Positions 34,757 through 43,515 of a stretch of DNA of 47,932 nucleotides are shown here, one piece after another. Below the pieces are notes generated by a model. The model made no database searches, was not told where the DNA came from, and saw nothing but the letters and a program-made list of their open reading frames with translations. Source of the DNA: Porphyromonadaceae bacterium UBA7332 (GTDB lineage Bacteria; Bacteroidota; Bacteroidia; Bacteroidales; UBA7332); NCBI GenBank assembly GCA_002471225.1, contig DKPO01000007.1, positions 634 to 48,565 on the forward strand. Reading direction: 5' to 3'. A program made the translations under genes and the position numbers. Within the stretch, counting starts at the first letter, position 1. Every line of letters begins with the position of its first letter.

Positions 34757-35485
34757 TTATTTAATCAAATCTGCAAATGCACTTCGATCAACAATCTGAA
34801 TCGAAGATCCTGAAACTTCAATCAACCCCTCATCTTCCATCTCTTTTAGCATTACATGCAAAGTCGGACGTGAAATCCCCAAAATAGACGCTAACGTAGT
34901 CTTTTTAATGATTAATGACAGGTTGGTTGCAAAAGGATTTGTCAAAGGCAAAAGCCACATAGCAAATCGTATATTCGGACTTGACACGGTTAAATTCAAT
35001 AAGGTATTAATACCGGTCTGAGCCTTAGCTGATAAGAAATTGAGTATATTATAGTAAAAAATCTCATTTGTCTGTATCATTTTAAACAGATCGAACTTAT
35101 CGATAGTCATTATACCGACTTCGCCTACTGCATAATAATCTGCTGAATAATATTGTGAATTACCATATAGGTGATTAATCGCAACCATATTAGGAGCTGC
35201 TATTGTTTCACAAATCTCTAATGTACTTTTCTCATTCTTTAAATAGGATCTTACATTCCCTGTAAGTATAAAATTAATCCTTGAGCATAATTCGCCCCTC
35301 TTAATGATTTGATCCCCGTCTGCGTACTTCTCAAAATGAAAACTAAACTTCTCGATCGTTCTGGTTAAGTCATCCTTTGATAAACCTTGAAAAAGAGGCA
35401 ACTGTAGTATTAACTCATATGTTCCTGTCATAAGTATTGATTCTAATGATTTATCGTTATTCTTCTTATCTTTCGCATATTTCAC
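34757..35485 (-). CDS. Crp/Fnr-family transcriptional regulator
   Basis: 242 residues from the first Met. A cyclic-nucleotide-binding-like domain (LPLFQGLSKDDL, YADGDQIIKRGELCSRINFILTG cut into strands) covers about 25-145, a dimerisation helix follows, and the C-terminal winged helix reads TLASILGISRPTLHVMLKEMEDEGLI. The residues that bind the cAMP phosphate in E. coli Crp are not conserved and there is no Fnr-type cysteine cluster, so the signal is unknown. Homologues commonly begin near MTGTYELILQLPLF, which makes Met19 (start at 35431) a good alternative start. Confidence 0.88.
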   Translation of the reverse strand: MKYAKDKKNNDKSLESILMTGTYELILQLPLFQGLSKDDLTRTIEKFSFHFEKYADGDQIIKRGELCSRINFILTGNVRSYLKNEKSTLEICETIAAPNMVAINHLYGNSQYYSADYYAVGEVGIMTIDKFDLFKMIQTNEIFYYNILNFLSAKAQTGINTLLNLTVSSPNIRFAMWLLPLTNPFATNLSLIIKKTTLASILGISRPTLHVMLKEMEDEGLIEVSGSSIQIVDRSAFADLIK

Positions 35486-35672
35486 AATTGAAACACAGCG
35501 CCAAAATACAACTTTTTTGTTAACTTAATTCGTAATCTGAAGAAAAATAAAGGAATTATTATTTATTCACTTCATATTAAACCATTAAATAACTAATATA
35601 CAGCGAAGTAAACAAAACACACCCATACACCTTAAATAATCAGATTTTACAATTCACCTCACTGCAAATTCA

Positions 35673-35717
35673 TAAAAAAAGGATCATTTACAAGTATTGT
35701 AAACGATCCTCTCTTTT
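35673..35717 (-). terminator. Terminator of the ygiQ/TPR unit
   Basis: AGGATC and TTTACAA arms (35680-35693) pair with 35697-35710 with one A-C mismatch and a GTA loop; on the minus strand a run of seven T residues follows. The rest of the gap up to 35485 has no gene. Confidence 0.9.
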
Positions 35718-37125
35718 ATTTTTGATTTTCTATATTACGGATTTTGGTTTCGATGTCCTCGATCTGTTTTTCTGTTTTCAAAATATCATTTTCCAATCCC
35801 AGGATTCTTGGCTGAAGCGTTTTTCTGCCACTTTCTGATTTCGAAAAATACTGATATCTCAAATCTTCCAACTCCGCTTTATTTTTATCTAAAGCCTTAT
35901 ACATTGTCTGAAGTTGTTTAAACAAGTCTTTGGATTGAGGCTTTTTAAACTCATCCATATTATTGACGATCTGATTATCATTAACAATAAATACGAACTC
36001 ATTCTTAACCTTACCTGCATTCTTACCTAATTCATCTATTTTAAGCAATACAGATTGATAATCCTCTCCATCCTTCCACGTATCTTTATATGAGCGTAAC
36101 ATCGCACGATTCACTCTGGTTTTGGCATCTTCGATATCTAAAGCCTTACGTCTGTCATTATATACGAACGCATATACGCCTACCATACCTTCAGGCTGAA
36201 AACGATCCGAAACCAACCAACCGATTCCATTCAGCTCGTCAACGGCTAACAGATAGTCATTCGCAGGTGAGTTATACGGAAAGCCTATATTGTCAGGCTT
36301 CAGAAAATCCTCATTTCCCAGATTGTACGATGACATATAAATATCATAACCACCCAAAGACTCAGGTCGGTCCGATGCAAAATAAAGCGTCATACCGTCT
36401 GACAACATGAATGGGAATGTTTCGTTCCATGCTGAATTAATCTGTGCTGATATCGGCTGTTTTTCTTTAAAAACTCCGTCTGAAACCGATGATGAAAAGA
36501 TATCCAGCTTCGTTGAATCTGCCATATCTCCGAAAAATATTTTATTTTTCATTTCATTCATATAGACAGCCGACTCATTATTCTGAGGCACATTAAAAAA
36601 CGAAGCATAAGATGTCAATGTTCCGGCTTCCCTGCTTAATTTCAATGCATTCAGAAATTGAGATTTATCAACGGAGATACTATCAACGACTACAATATCA
36701 TCAATGCCTTCCATATGACGTTGACCCATCTCTGCTTTTTGCAACAAGATCTCTCCTATTGCCTTTTGCTCATCCGTCAGTTTACGAAAAGCCAGATAAG
36801 TATCCATAGCATCAACAGCATCATCAAAACGGTATTCCTCAATCAGCAATTGAGCCAGGTAACGATATGACTCCTGGATATTTCGCTTGGCACCTACACG
36901 CAAAAACTTCTCCGCACGGTCTTTCTCTCCCGTTTCGTAATAACAGACCCCTAACCAATGATTCAGTGAAGCATCATTCGGTCTTTGTTTAATATATTTT
37001 TCAAATATCGGTTTGGCATTAGCATATTCGCCCTTTAAATACATTTGCTTTCCTGCATCCAGACTCTGAGCTGAAAGCACTGCACCTAAACTCAAACCAG
37101 CGATTAGTGTTAATATTTTTCTCAT
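35716..37125 (-). CDS. Secreted TPR / PD40-propeller protein with C-terminal coiled coil
   Basis: 469 residues. A signal peptide (1-19, ending VLSAQ) is followed by tetratricopeptide repeats at about 22-125 (LDAGKQMYLKGEYANAKPIF, LNHWLGVCYYETGEKDRAEK), a PD40/WD40-like strand-rich part at about 185-330 (SDGMTLYFASDRPESLGGYD) and a charged coiled coil from about 395 to the end. This order resembles the TPR-propeller part of gliding/type IX secretion proteins such as PorE, but the OmpA-like peptidoglycan-binding domain is absent. It starts nine bases after ygiQ on the same strand and is probably co-transcribed with it. Function unknown; a periplasmic scaffold is a guess. Confidence 0.82.
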   Translation of the reverse strand: MRKILTLIAGLSLGAVLSAQSLDAGKQMYLKGEYANAKPIFEKYIKQRPNDASLNHWLGVCYYETGEKDRAEKFLRVGAKRNIQESYRYLAQLLIEEYRFDDAVDAMDTYLAFRKLTDEQKAIGEILLQKAEMGQRHMEGIDDIVVVDSISVDKSQFLNALKLSREAGTLTSYASFFNVPQNNESAVYMNEMKNKIFFGDMADSTKLDIFSSSVSDGVFKEKQPISAQINSAWNETFPFMLSDGMTLYFASDRPESLGGYDIYMSSYNLGNEDFLKPDNIGFPYNSPANDYLLAVDELNGIGWLVSDRFQPEGMVGVYAFVYNDRRKALDIEDAKTRVNRAMLRSYKDTWKDGEDYQSVLLKIDELGKNAGKVKNEFVFIVNDNQIVNNMDEFKKPQSKDLFKQLQTMYKALDKNKAELEDLRYQYFSKSESGRKTLQPRILGLENDILKTEKQIEDIETKIRNIENQK

Positions 37126-37134
37126 ATATCTTTA

Positions 37135-38952
37135 CTATCGGTTAAATAGCTTTTTAGTTAAATCAGGTCGTTTTAATCTTTTAAGCGTTTGCATGATTTG
37201 CTGACGACTCTCCGGCTGATACCAGAAGAAGAACTGACGTTGTGCCAGCTTCTCGTTTTTGGATTTAGCTGTAAATACAGGATGAAGAGTGTACGGATGA
37301 TAACCTGTATAATACACTTCGGTCGAAACGGTCATTGGTGTCGGCGTAAAGTCTTGCACCTGTTCCAGCATGAAGTTCAGACGACGTGTCTCACAAGCCA
37401 GCTCTGCCATATCTTCTTCCTTACATCCCGGGTGACTCGAAATAAAATAAGGTATCAGTTGTTGCTTCAGTCCATGTTTCTGATTGATACGATCAAACTG
37501 AGCCTTAAATTCTTCAAACAATTTGAATGAAGGCTTACGCATCATCTGCAATACTTCGTCCGATGTATGTTCCGGTGCTACTTTCAGGCGGCCCGACACA
37601 TGGTTCGCAATAACCTCTTCCGTATAATCTCTGGAAGCCTTATTCAGTATCGCATCCTTATTGTCATGCAGCAACATATCATAACGGATACCACTGCCGA
37701 TAAATGATTTCTTAATCCCCGGCATAGAATCTACAGCCTTATATAATTTCAATAAAGGTCTGTGATCGTTATTCAGATTCGGACATACACGCGGGAAAAT
37801 ACAAGAAGGCTTTTTACACTTCTTACATATAGACAAATCCTTACCGCTCATCTTATACATATTTGCCGAAGGACCACCCAGATCACTCAAATAACCTTTA
37901 AAATCGGGCATTTCAGTTATGGCTTTCACTTCTTGCAAAACAGACTCCTCGGATCTGGACGAAATAAATTTTCCCTGATGAGCAGCTATCGTACAAAATG
38001 CACAACCGCCGAAACATCCTCTGTGAATATTCACCGAAAACTTAATCATCTCGAAAGCCGGGATATGCTTCCCTTTGTATTTCGGATGAGGGAGTCTCGT
38101 ATAAGGCAGTGCATACGTCGCATCGATCTCTTCCGTTGTCAACGGAGGATACGGAGGGTTTACCACCACAAACTGATCACCTACCGATTGGATCAGTCGG
38201 TTAGCACTCCACTTATTAGATTCCTCTTCTATTATTTTAAAATTCTCAGCCTGCTTCTTTTTATCCGACAAACATTCTTCATGCGTATGAAGAACAATCG
38301 TTTCCGTATCGTCCATTTTTGCAGGTTGCTGCTTAGTCAGATAAGCAACTTGCGGAATAGTCGTCAAATCGGCATCCGTATCAGATGTCATTCGCTTCAC
38401 CAATTCTTTAATAGGCTTTTCTCCCAAACCGTAGATAAGCAAATCGGCCTTACTGTCTGTCAGAATACTCGGACGCAAACGATCCTCCCAGTAATCATAA
38501 TGAGATAATCGTCTTAATGATGCTTCGATACCGCCTAAAACAACGGGCACATCAGGATATAGTTCTTTTATGATTTTCGTATATACTATACTTGGATAAT
38601 CCGGACGCATACCATGACGGGCATCCGGGGTATAAGCATCATCCGATCGCAAACGTTTATTTGCCGTATAATGATTAACCATAGAGTCCATAGCTCCCGG
38701 ACTTACACCAAAAAACAATCTGGGACGACCCAGCTTTTTAAAATCACGGTAATCACCTCTCCAGTCGGGCTGTGGTACAATGGCCACCTTCAGGCCTAAA
38801 GCCTCAAGAGTACGTCCAATTACGGCAGCTCCGAATGATGGATGATCTATATATGCATCACCTGAAAACAGTATAACATCAGCTTGCTCCCATCCACGGA
38901 GCTCCATCTCTTTTTTAGTGGTCGGAAGCCACTTTTTCAAATCCTGTCTCAT
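37135..38952 (-). CDS. ygiQ: YgiQ-family radical SAM protein
   Basis: 605 residues from the start I prefer. The family has an N-terminal cobalamin-binding-like domain and a radical SAM core; the cluster cysteines are in RGCFGGCAFC (C-x3-C-x2-C). The C-terminal half contains a cysteine-rich insert (CKKCKKPSCIFPRVCPN) that may hold another metal or cluster. The role is not established. The reading frame is open further upstream to 39066, but MRQDLKKWLPTTKKEMELRG at the inner Met is the typical family N terminus and a perfect -7 promoter element lies inside the longer frame, so the start is placed at 38952. Confidence 0.93.
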   Translation of the reverse strand: MRQDLKKWLPTTKKEMELRGWEQADVILFSGDAYIDHPSFGAAVIGRTLEALGLKVAIVPQPDWRGDYRDFKKLGRPRLFFGVSPGAMDSMVNHYTANKRLRSDDAYTPDARHGMRPDYPSIVYTKIIKELYPDVPVVLGGIEASLRRLSHYDYWEDRLRPSILTDSKADLLIYGLGEKPIKELVKRMTSDTDADLTTIPQVAYLTKQQPAKMDDTETIVLHTHEECLSDKKKQAENFKIIEEESNKWSANRLIQSVGDQFVVVNPPYPPLTTEEIDATYALPYTRLPHPKYKGKHIPAFEMIKFSVNIHRGCFGGCAFCTIAAHQGKFISSRSEESVLQEVKAITEMPDFKGYLSDLGGPSANMYKMSGKDLSICKKCKKPSCIFPRVCPNLNNDHRPLLKLYKAVDSMPGIKKSFIGSGIRYDMLLHDNKDAILNKASRDYTEEVIANHVSGRLKVAPEHTSDEVLQMMRKPSFKLFEEFKAQFDRINQKHGLKQQLIPYFISSHPGCKEEDMAELACETRRLNFMLEQVQDFTPTPMTVSTEVYYTGYHPYTLHPVFTAKSKNEKLAQRQFFFWYQPESRQQIMQTLKRLKRPDLTKKLFNR

Positions 38953-38958
38953 AATCTG

Positions 38959-38966
38959 CAAATATA
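38959..38966 (-). promoter_or_regulatory. -7 promoter element immediately before the ygiQ start
   Basis: Reverse complement reads TATATTTG and is separated from the ATG at 38952 by only six bases (CAGATT). Transcription from this element would begin at or within a few bases of the start codon, giving a leaderless or nearly leaderless mRNA. The remaining gap to lysS (38967-39237) shows no gene. Confidence 0.6.
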
Positions 38967-39193
38967 CTAATTTATTTATCTCTGAATATGACAATCCCGA
39001 AAAAGGAATGTTATTCAATTTATAATGATATTTATAGAACTCTAAAAAACCGCCTGACGGACTCATCTGTTATCTCTTTAAGCAAAAGTAAAAGAAATCA
39101 CATCTATAGGTTCTTTTATGTAAATGGATGATCCTCATTTTCAATTTATGAAATCATTTTACACGTTTAGACCGTTATTTAAAGAAATCTTAT

Positions 39194-39201
39194 TATTTTT
39201 G
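39194..39201 (+). promoter_or_regulatory. -7 promoter element of lysS
   Basis: TATTTTTG, an exact TAnnTTTG match, 36 bases before the lysS start codon. Confidence 0.65.
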
Positions 39202-39237
39202 CGGGATAGATAATAGGATTAATATTTTTAGAATAAT

Positions 39238-40968
39238 ATGAACATCTTAGAATTAAGCGAACAGGAAATTGTCAGAAGAAACAGTTTAGAAGAGCTAAAA
39301 AAATTAGGCATTGAGCCTTATCCTGCAGCTGAATATGTAGTAACCGGATACACGAACGAAATCAAAGCTAACTTTGATGAAGAAGCTTCAGAGAAGCGTG
39401 AAGTATCGGTTGCCGGTCGTATTATGAGCCGCCGTATTATGGGTAAAGCTTCCTTCCTTGAGTTACAAGATTCAGAAGGACGCATCCAAGTATATATAGC
39501 ACGTGACGAGATCTGTCCGGGCGAAGATAAAGAGCTATACAATACCGTATTTAAACGCTTAATGGACATCGGAGACTTTGTCGGAATCAAAGGTTATGTA
39601 TTCCGCACTCAAATGGGTGAAATCTCTATCCATGCAAGCCAATTGGTATTGTTATCGAAATCTTTAAAACCTCTGCCAATCGTTAAGGTTAAAGATGGTG
39701 TTACTTATGACGCATTTACTGATCCTGAATTACGTTACCGTCAGAGATATGTGGATCTTGTTGTTAATGACAACGTGAAAGATATCTTCATGAAACGTAC
39801 TCGTGTGTTCAACACAATGCGTAACTACATCAACTCTTTCGGATACGTTGAGGTAGATACACCTGTATTGCAACCAATTCCGGGTGGTGCTTCTGCACGT
39901 CCGTTCATCACTCACCACAACACGCTGGATATGCCTCTTTATATGCGTATCGCAAATGAGTTGTATTTGAAAAGACTTATCGTTGGTGGGTTTGAAGGTG
40001 TTTACGAATTCTCTCGTAACTTCCGTAATGAGGGTATGGACCGTACTCACAATCCGGAGTTTACCGTAATGGAGCTTTATGTATCTTACAAAGATTACAA
40101 CTGGTTGATGACATTCACTGAAAACATGATTGAAAAAATCTGTATGGAAGTAAATGGAACGACTGAAGTTCAGGTGGGCGACAACATCATTAATTTCAAA
40201 GCTCCGTTCAAACGTGTAACGATGATCGACGCTATCAAAGATCATACAGGAATCGATATTTCAGGTATGGACGAAGATCAGTTACGCAATGTTTGCAAAG
40301 ATCTTGGTATCGAAGCAGACGAAACAATGGGTAAAGGTAAATTAATCGATGAAATCTTCGGAGAAAAATGTGAAGGTAACTATATCCAGCCTACTTTCAT
40401 CACGGACTATCCGGTTGAGATGTCTCCACTGACTAAAAAACACAGAAACAATCCGGACCTTACCGAACGTTTTGAGTTAATGGTTAACGGTAAAGAAATT
40501 GCTAATGCTTATTCTGAGCTGAATGACCCTATCGATCAACGCGAAAGATTCCAGGATCAGTTACGTCTTTCAGAGAAAGGTGATGATGAAGCGATGTTCA
40601 TCGATCAGGACTTCCTGAGAGCATTGGAATACGGTATGCCACCTACTGCCGGTATCGGAATTGGTATGGATCGTTTAGTTATGTTGATGACAAACCAAAC
40701 AACTATACAAGAAGTTTTGTTATTCCCTCAAATGCGTCCTGAAAAAACGCAATTAAAAGATGGTGTTTCAAAATTCACAGCAATTGGTGTACCTGAAGAA
40801 TGGGTAGCAGTTATCCAGAAAGCAGGTATTTTAACTGTAGAACAATTAAAGGATTCTAATCCGAACAAACTTCATCAGGAGATTTGCGGATTGAATAAAA
40901 AATATAAATTAGAATTGACGAATCCGACATTGGATGCAGTTGCATCATGGGTTGAGAATGCAAAATAA
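39238..40968 (+). CDS. lysS: Lysyl-tRNA synthetase LysS (class II) with C-terminal extension
   Basis: 576 residues; E. coli LysS has 505. The N-terminal OB-fold anticodon domain (VAGRIMSRRIMGKASFLELQ in part) is followed by the class II core: motif 1 RVFNTMRNYI with YVEVDTPVLQPIPGGASARP, motif 2 EFSRNFRNEGMDRTHNPEFT and motif 3 GIGIGMDRLVML. After the usual end LLFPQMRPE there are about 70 more residues (from about 506) with a helical pattern VPEEWVAVIQKAGILTVEQL like helix-hairpin-helix domains. Strong codon bias suggests high expression. Confidence 0.95.
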   Translation: MNILELSEQEIVRRNSLEELKKLGIEPYPAAEYVVTGYTNEIKANFDEEASEKREVSVAGRIMSRRIMGKASFLELQDSEGRIQVYIARDEICPGEDKELYNTVFKRLMDIGDFVGIKGYVFRTQMGEISIHASQLVLLSKSLKPLPIVKVKDGVTYDAFTDPELRYRQRYVDLVVNDNVKDIFMKRTRVFNTMRNYINSFGYVEVDTPVLQPIPGGASARPFITHHNTLDMPLYMRIANELYLKRLIVGGFEGVYEFSRNFRNEGMDRTHNPEFTVMELYVSYKDYNWLMTFTENMIEKICMEVNGTTEVQVGDNIINFKAPFKRVTMIDAIKDHTGIDISGMDEDQLRNVCKDLGIEADETMGKGKLIDEIFGEKCEGNYIQPTFITDYPVEMSPLTKKHRNNPDLTERFELMVNGKEIANAYSELNDPIDQRERFQDQLRLSEKGDDEAMFIDQDFLRALEYGMPPTAGIGIGMDRLVMLMTNQTTIQEVLLFPQMRPEKTQLKDGVSKFTAIGVPEEWVAVIQKAGILTVEQLKDSNPNKLHQEICGLNKKYKLELTNPTLDAVASWVENAK

Positions 40969-40970
40969 AT

Positions 40971-41031
40971 AATTACGAATTGCGGGTTAAGGATATTCGG
41001 CCAATCTGGCTGAATATCATAATTCGTAATT
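40971..41031. repeat. Nested hairpin between lysS and gpsA
   Basis: AATTACGAATT (40971-40981) is complementary to AATTCGTAATT (41021-41031); inside, ATATTCGGCCA (40993-41003) pairs with TGGCTGAATAT (41007-41017) with one G-T pair and an ATC loop. There is no T-run. It may be an intergenic repeat element, a processing site or a weak terminator. Confidence 0.7.
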
Positions 41032-41044
41032 AAATCAGTTTTGT

Positions 41045-42040
41045 ATGGTAAAGCAAAAAAGAGTAGCCATTCTGGGTGGTGGAAGCTGGGCTACGGCTAT
41101 TGCTAAATTGATCTTAAATAATACAGATAAGATCAATTGGTATATGCGACGTAAGGATCGTATTGAAGATTTCAAAAGATTAGGTAGCAATCCTGCATAT
41201 TTAACAGGAGTTAAATTCGATATGAATCGGATCAACTTCTCTACAAATATCAATGCTATCGTTAAGAATTCCGATATACTGATTGTAGTAACCCCGTCGC
41301 CTTATTTAAAACAACATTTAAAAAAGCTCAAGGAAGACCTTAGCGGTAAAATTGTTGTATCAGCTGTCAAAGGGATTGTTCCTGACGAAAATATGATTAT
41401 ATCGGACTATTTTGAAAAGGTATATAATCTGCCTCCTTCACAAATGGCCGTAATTGGCGGACCGTGTCATGCCGAAGAAATCGCACTCGAGCGAATGTCT
41501 TACTTAACGATTGCCTGCGAAAATCTGGGCATTGCCAACACGATTGCCGAATCACTGAATTGCAGCTACGTAAAAACATCTATCAGTCAGGATATATATG
41601 GTGTCGAATACTGTTCTGTCCTCAAAAATGTTTACGCGATAGCTTCGGGTATCTGTAACGGATTAAAATACGGTGATAACTTTATTGCTGTACTTACATC
41701 TAATGCAATTCAAGAGATGGATCGCTTCACGCAAGCGGCATGTCCTTTGGATCGAAATATATGCGACTCCGTATATTTAGGTGACTTACTTGTTACTGCT
41801 TACTCTAAATTCAGCCGTAATCACACTTTCGGGACAATGATCGGTAAAGGATATTCAGTCAAAACCGCTCAGATCGAGATGGAAATGATTGCTGAAGGTT
41901 ATTATGCTACCAAGTGTATGAAAGAGATAAATCAGAACTATCACGTTCATATGCCTATACTGGATGCAGTTTACGATATCCTGTACAACCGCGCATCGCC
42001 TTTGGCTAAACTAAAAGAGTTAAAAGAAGTATTCAGCTGA
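41045..42040 (+). CDS. gpsA: NAD(P)H-dependent glycerol-3-phosphate dehydrogenase GpsA
   Basis: 331 residues. It reduces dihydroxyacetone phosphate to sn-glycerol 3-phosphate for phospholipid synthesis. N-terminal Rossmann loop ILGGGSWATAIAK, SAVKGI and the GGPCHAEEIA segment (which replaces the commoner GPS/GPxxA form), then the catalytic lysine region YCSVLKNVYAIASGICNG and a C-terminal helical domain with NHTFG. The gene is between lysS and pgi, each separated by 55-76 bases. A small hairpin (42031-42050, ATTCAGC/GCTGAAT) has the gpsA stop codon in its loop. Confidence 0.95.
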   Translation: MVKQKRVAILGGGSWATAIAKLILNNTDKINWYMRRKDRIEDFKRLGSNPAYLTGVKFDMNRINFSTNINAIVKNSDILIVVTPSPYLKQHLKKLKEDLSGKIVVSAVKGIVPDENMIISDYFEKVYNLPPSQMAVIGGPCHAEEIALERMSYLTIACENLGIANTIAESLNCSYVKTSISQDIYGVEYCSVLKNVYAIASGICNGLKYGDNFIAVLTSNAIQEMDRFTQAACPLDRNICDSVYLGDLLVTAYSKFSRNHTFGTMIGKGYSVKTAQIEMEMIAEGYYATKCMKEINQNYHVHMPILDAVYDILYNRASPLAKLKELKEVFS

Positions 42041-42095
42041 TACGCTGAATAACTAAATAATTCAATATAATAAGAACCCTTAATCTTTAATAAGG

Positions 42096-43439
42096 ATGAG
42101 ACATATATCTTTCGATTTTAATAAAGCAATGGGCTCATTGAGCCAGGAAGCTTTTATGAGTTATGAGCAACCGGTTGCTGAAGCTTTGCACAAACTACAC
42201 AAAGGAACAGGTAGAGGTAATGATTTTTTGGGTTGGGTTCATCTTCCGTCATCTATTTCAGATAGCGATCTTGATGAAATCGTTGAAACAGCCGTTAAAT
42301 TACGCAAAGCTTGCGAAGTAGTCGTTGTTGTTGGTATCGGAGGTAGTTACTTAGGTGCCAGAGCTGTTATTGATGCAAATCTTAACATCTTTGATGCATA
42401 CGAAACGAAAAGAACAAGCCCTGCTGTAGTTTATGCAGGTCAGAATATTGGTGAAGATTACATTTATGAATTGATGGAATATCTTCAAAACAAAGAATTC
42501 GGTATCATCAATATCTCTAAATCAGGTACTACTACAGAACCTGCTATCGCATTCCGTTTACTAAAACAATTGCTTGAAAGCAAAGTTGGTAAAGAGGAAG
42601 CACGTGATCGTATCGTTGCCGTAACGGATGCTAAGAAAGGTGCTTTACGCAAACTTGCTGATCAGGAAGGTTACAAAACATTCATCATCCCTGATAATGT
42701 AGGCGGACGTTTCTCTGTATTGACTCCTGTTGGTTTATTGCCGATCGCTGTTGCGGGTTGCAATATCCACAAACTGGTTGCCGGTGCGAAAGAAATGGAA
42801 GGCATGACTTCTGATAAAGTTCCTTTTATCGAAAACATGGCTGCTCAATACGCTGCTGCACGTAACGAATTGTACAAACAAGGCAAAAAAATTGAGCTTC
42901 TTGTAAACTACAACCCTAAACTTCACTATTTCAACGAATGGTGGAAACAACTTTACGGCGAAAGCGAAGGAAAAGAACACAAAGGTATTTTCCCTGCTGC
43001 AGTAGATTTCTCTACAGATCTTCACTCAATGGGCCAATGGATTCAGGAAGGTGAAAGAACAATCTTCGAAACAGTTGTTTCTGTTGAAAAATCTAAACAT
43101 ACAGTTGAAATTCCTTTCGACAAAGCAAACCTTGACGGATTGAATTTCCTTGCTGGTATGCGCGTAGACGAAGTTAACAAGATGGCTGAGCTTGGTACTC
43201 AGATTGCACACGTTGACGGTGAAGTGCCTAATATGCGTGTAAGCGTGCCTGAGTTAAACGAATTCTACTTGGGAGAAATGATCTATTTCTTCGAAAAAGC
43301 ATGTGGTATCAGTGGTTATTTGTTAGACATCAACCCATTTGACCAACCGGGTGTTGAAGCATACAAAAAGAATATGTTCGCATTGTTGGATAAGCCTGGA
43401 TTTGAAGAAGAGTCTAAAGCTATCAAAGCTCGTATTTAA
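42096..43439 (+). CDS. pgi: Glucose-6-phosphate isomerase Pgi
   Basis: 447 residues, the shorter bacterial form. It interconverts glucose 6-phosphate and fructose 6-phosphate, feeding the PPi-PFK encoded at 18254-19900. Phosphate-binding GIGGSYLGARA and SKSGTTTEPAIAFR, the active-site region GGRFSVLTPVGLLP, the catalytic glutamate/histidine region EHKGIFPAAVDF with DLHSMGQ, and a late lysine in PGVEAYKKNMF are present. AAGGATG at the start provides an unusually good ribosome-binding match for this phylum. Strong codon bias; ended by its own hairpin. Confidence 0.96.
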   Translation: MRHISFDFNKAMGSLSQEAFMSYEQPVAEALHKLHKGTGRGNDFLGWVHLPSSISDSDLDEIVETAVKLRKACEVVVVVGIGGSYLGARAVIDANLNIFDAYETKRTSPAVVYAGQNIGEDYIYELMEYLQNKEFGIINISKSGTTTEPAIAFRLLKQLLESKVGKEEARDRIVAVTDAKKGALRKLADQEGYKTFIIPDNVGGRFSVLTPVGLLPIAVAGCNIHKLVAGAKEMEGMTSDKVPFIENMAAQYAAARNELYKQGKKIELLVNYNPKLHYFNEWWKQLYGESEGKEHKGIFPAAVDFSTDLHSMGQWIQEGERTIFETVVSVEKSKHTVEIPFDKANLDGLNFLAGMRVDEVNKMAELGTQIAHVDGEVPNMRVSVPELNEFYLGEMIYFFEKACGISGYLLDINPFDQPGVEAYKKNMFALLDKPGFEEESKAIKARI

Positions 43440-43464
43440 TATATCATATCACAAATACATAAGT

Positions 43465-43499
43465 AAAGACACGGAAAGATTATTCCTTTCTGTGTCTTT
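43465..43499 (+). terminator. Terminator of pgi
   Basis: AAAGACACGGAAAG (43465-43478) pairs with CTTTCTGTGTCTTT (43486-43499) with one G-T pair; a TCTTTT tract follows. Confidence 0.88.
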
Positions 43500-43515
43500 C
43501 TTTTAAATAGAATAT

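Noticed and set aside
37762..38508. A 248-codon open frame antisense to ygiQ
   Set aside because: It lies wholly within ygiQ on the opposite strand, is rich in Arg, His and Ile in the manner of a reverse-complement shadow, and has no promoter or family resemblance.
38953..39066. N-terminal extension of ygiQ
   Set aside because: A -7 promoter element lies inside it and family members start at the inner methionine.
39730..40245. A 171-codon frame antisense to lysS
   Set aside because: Shadow frame inside a conserved synthetase core; no independent support.
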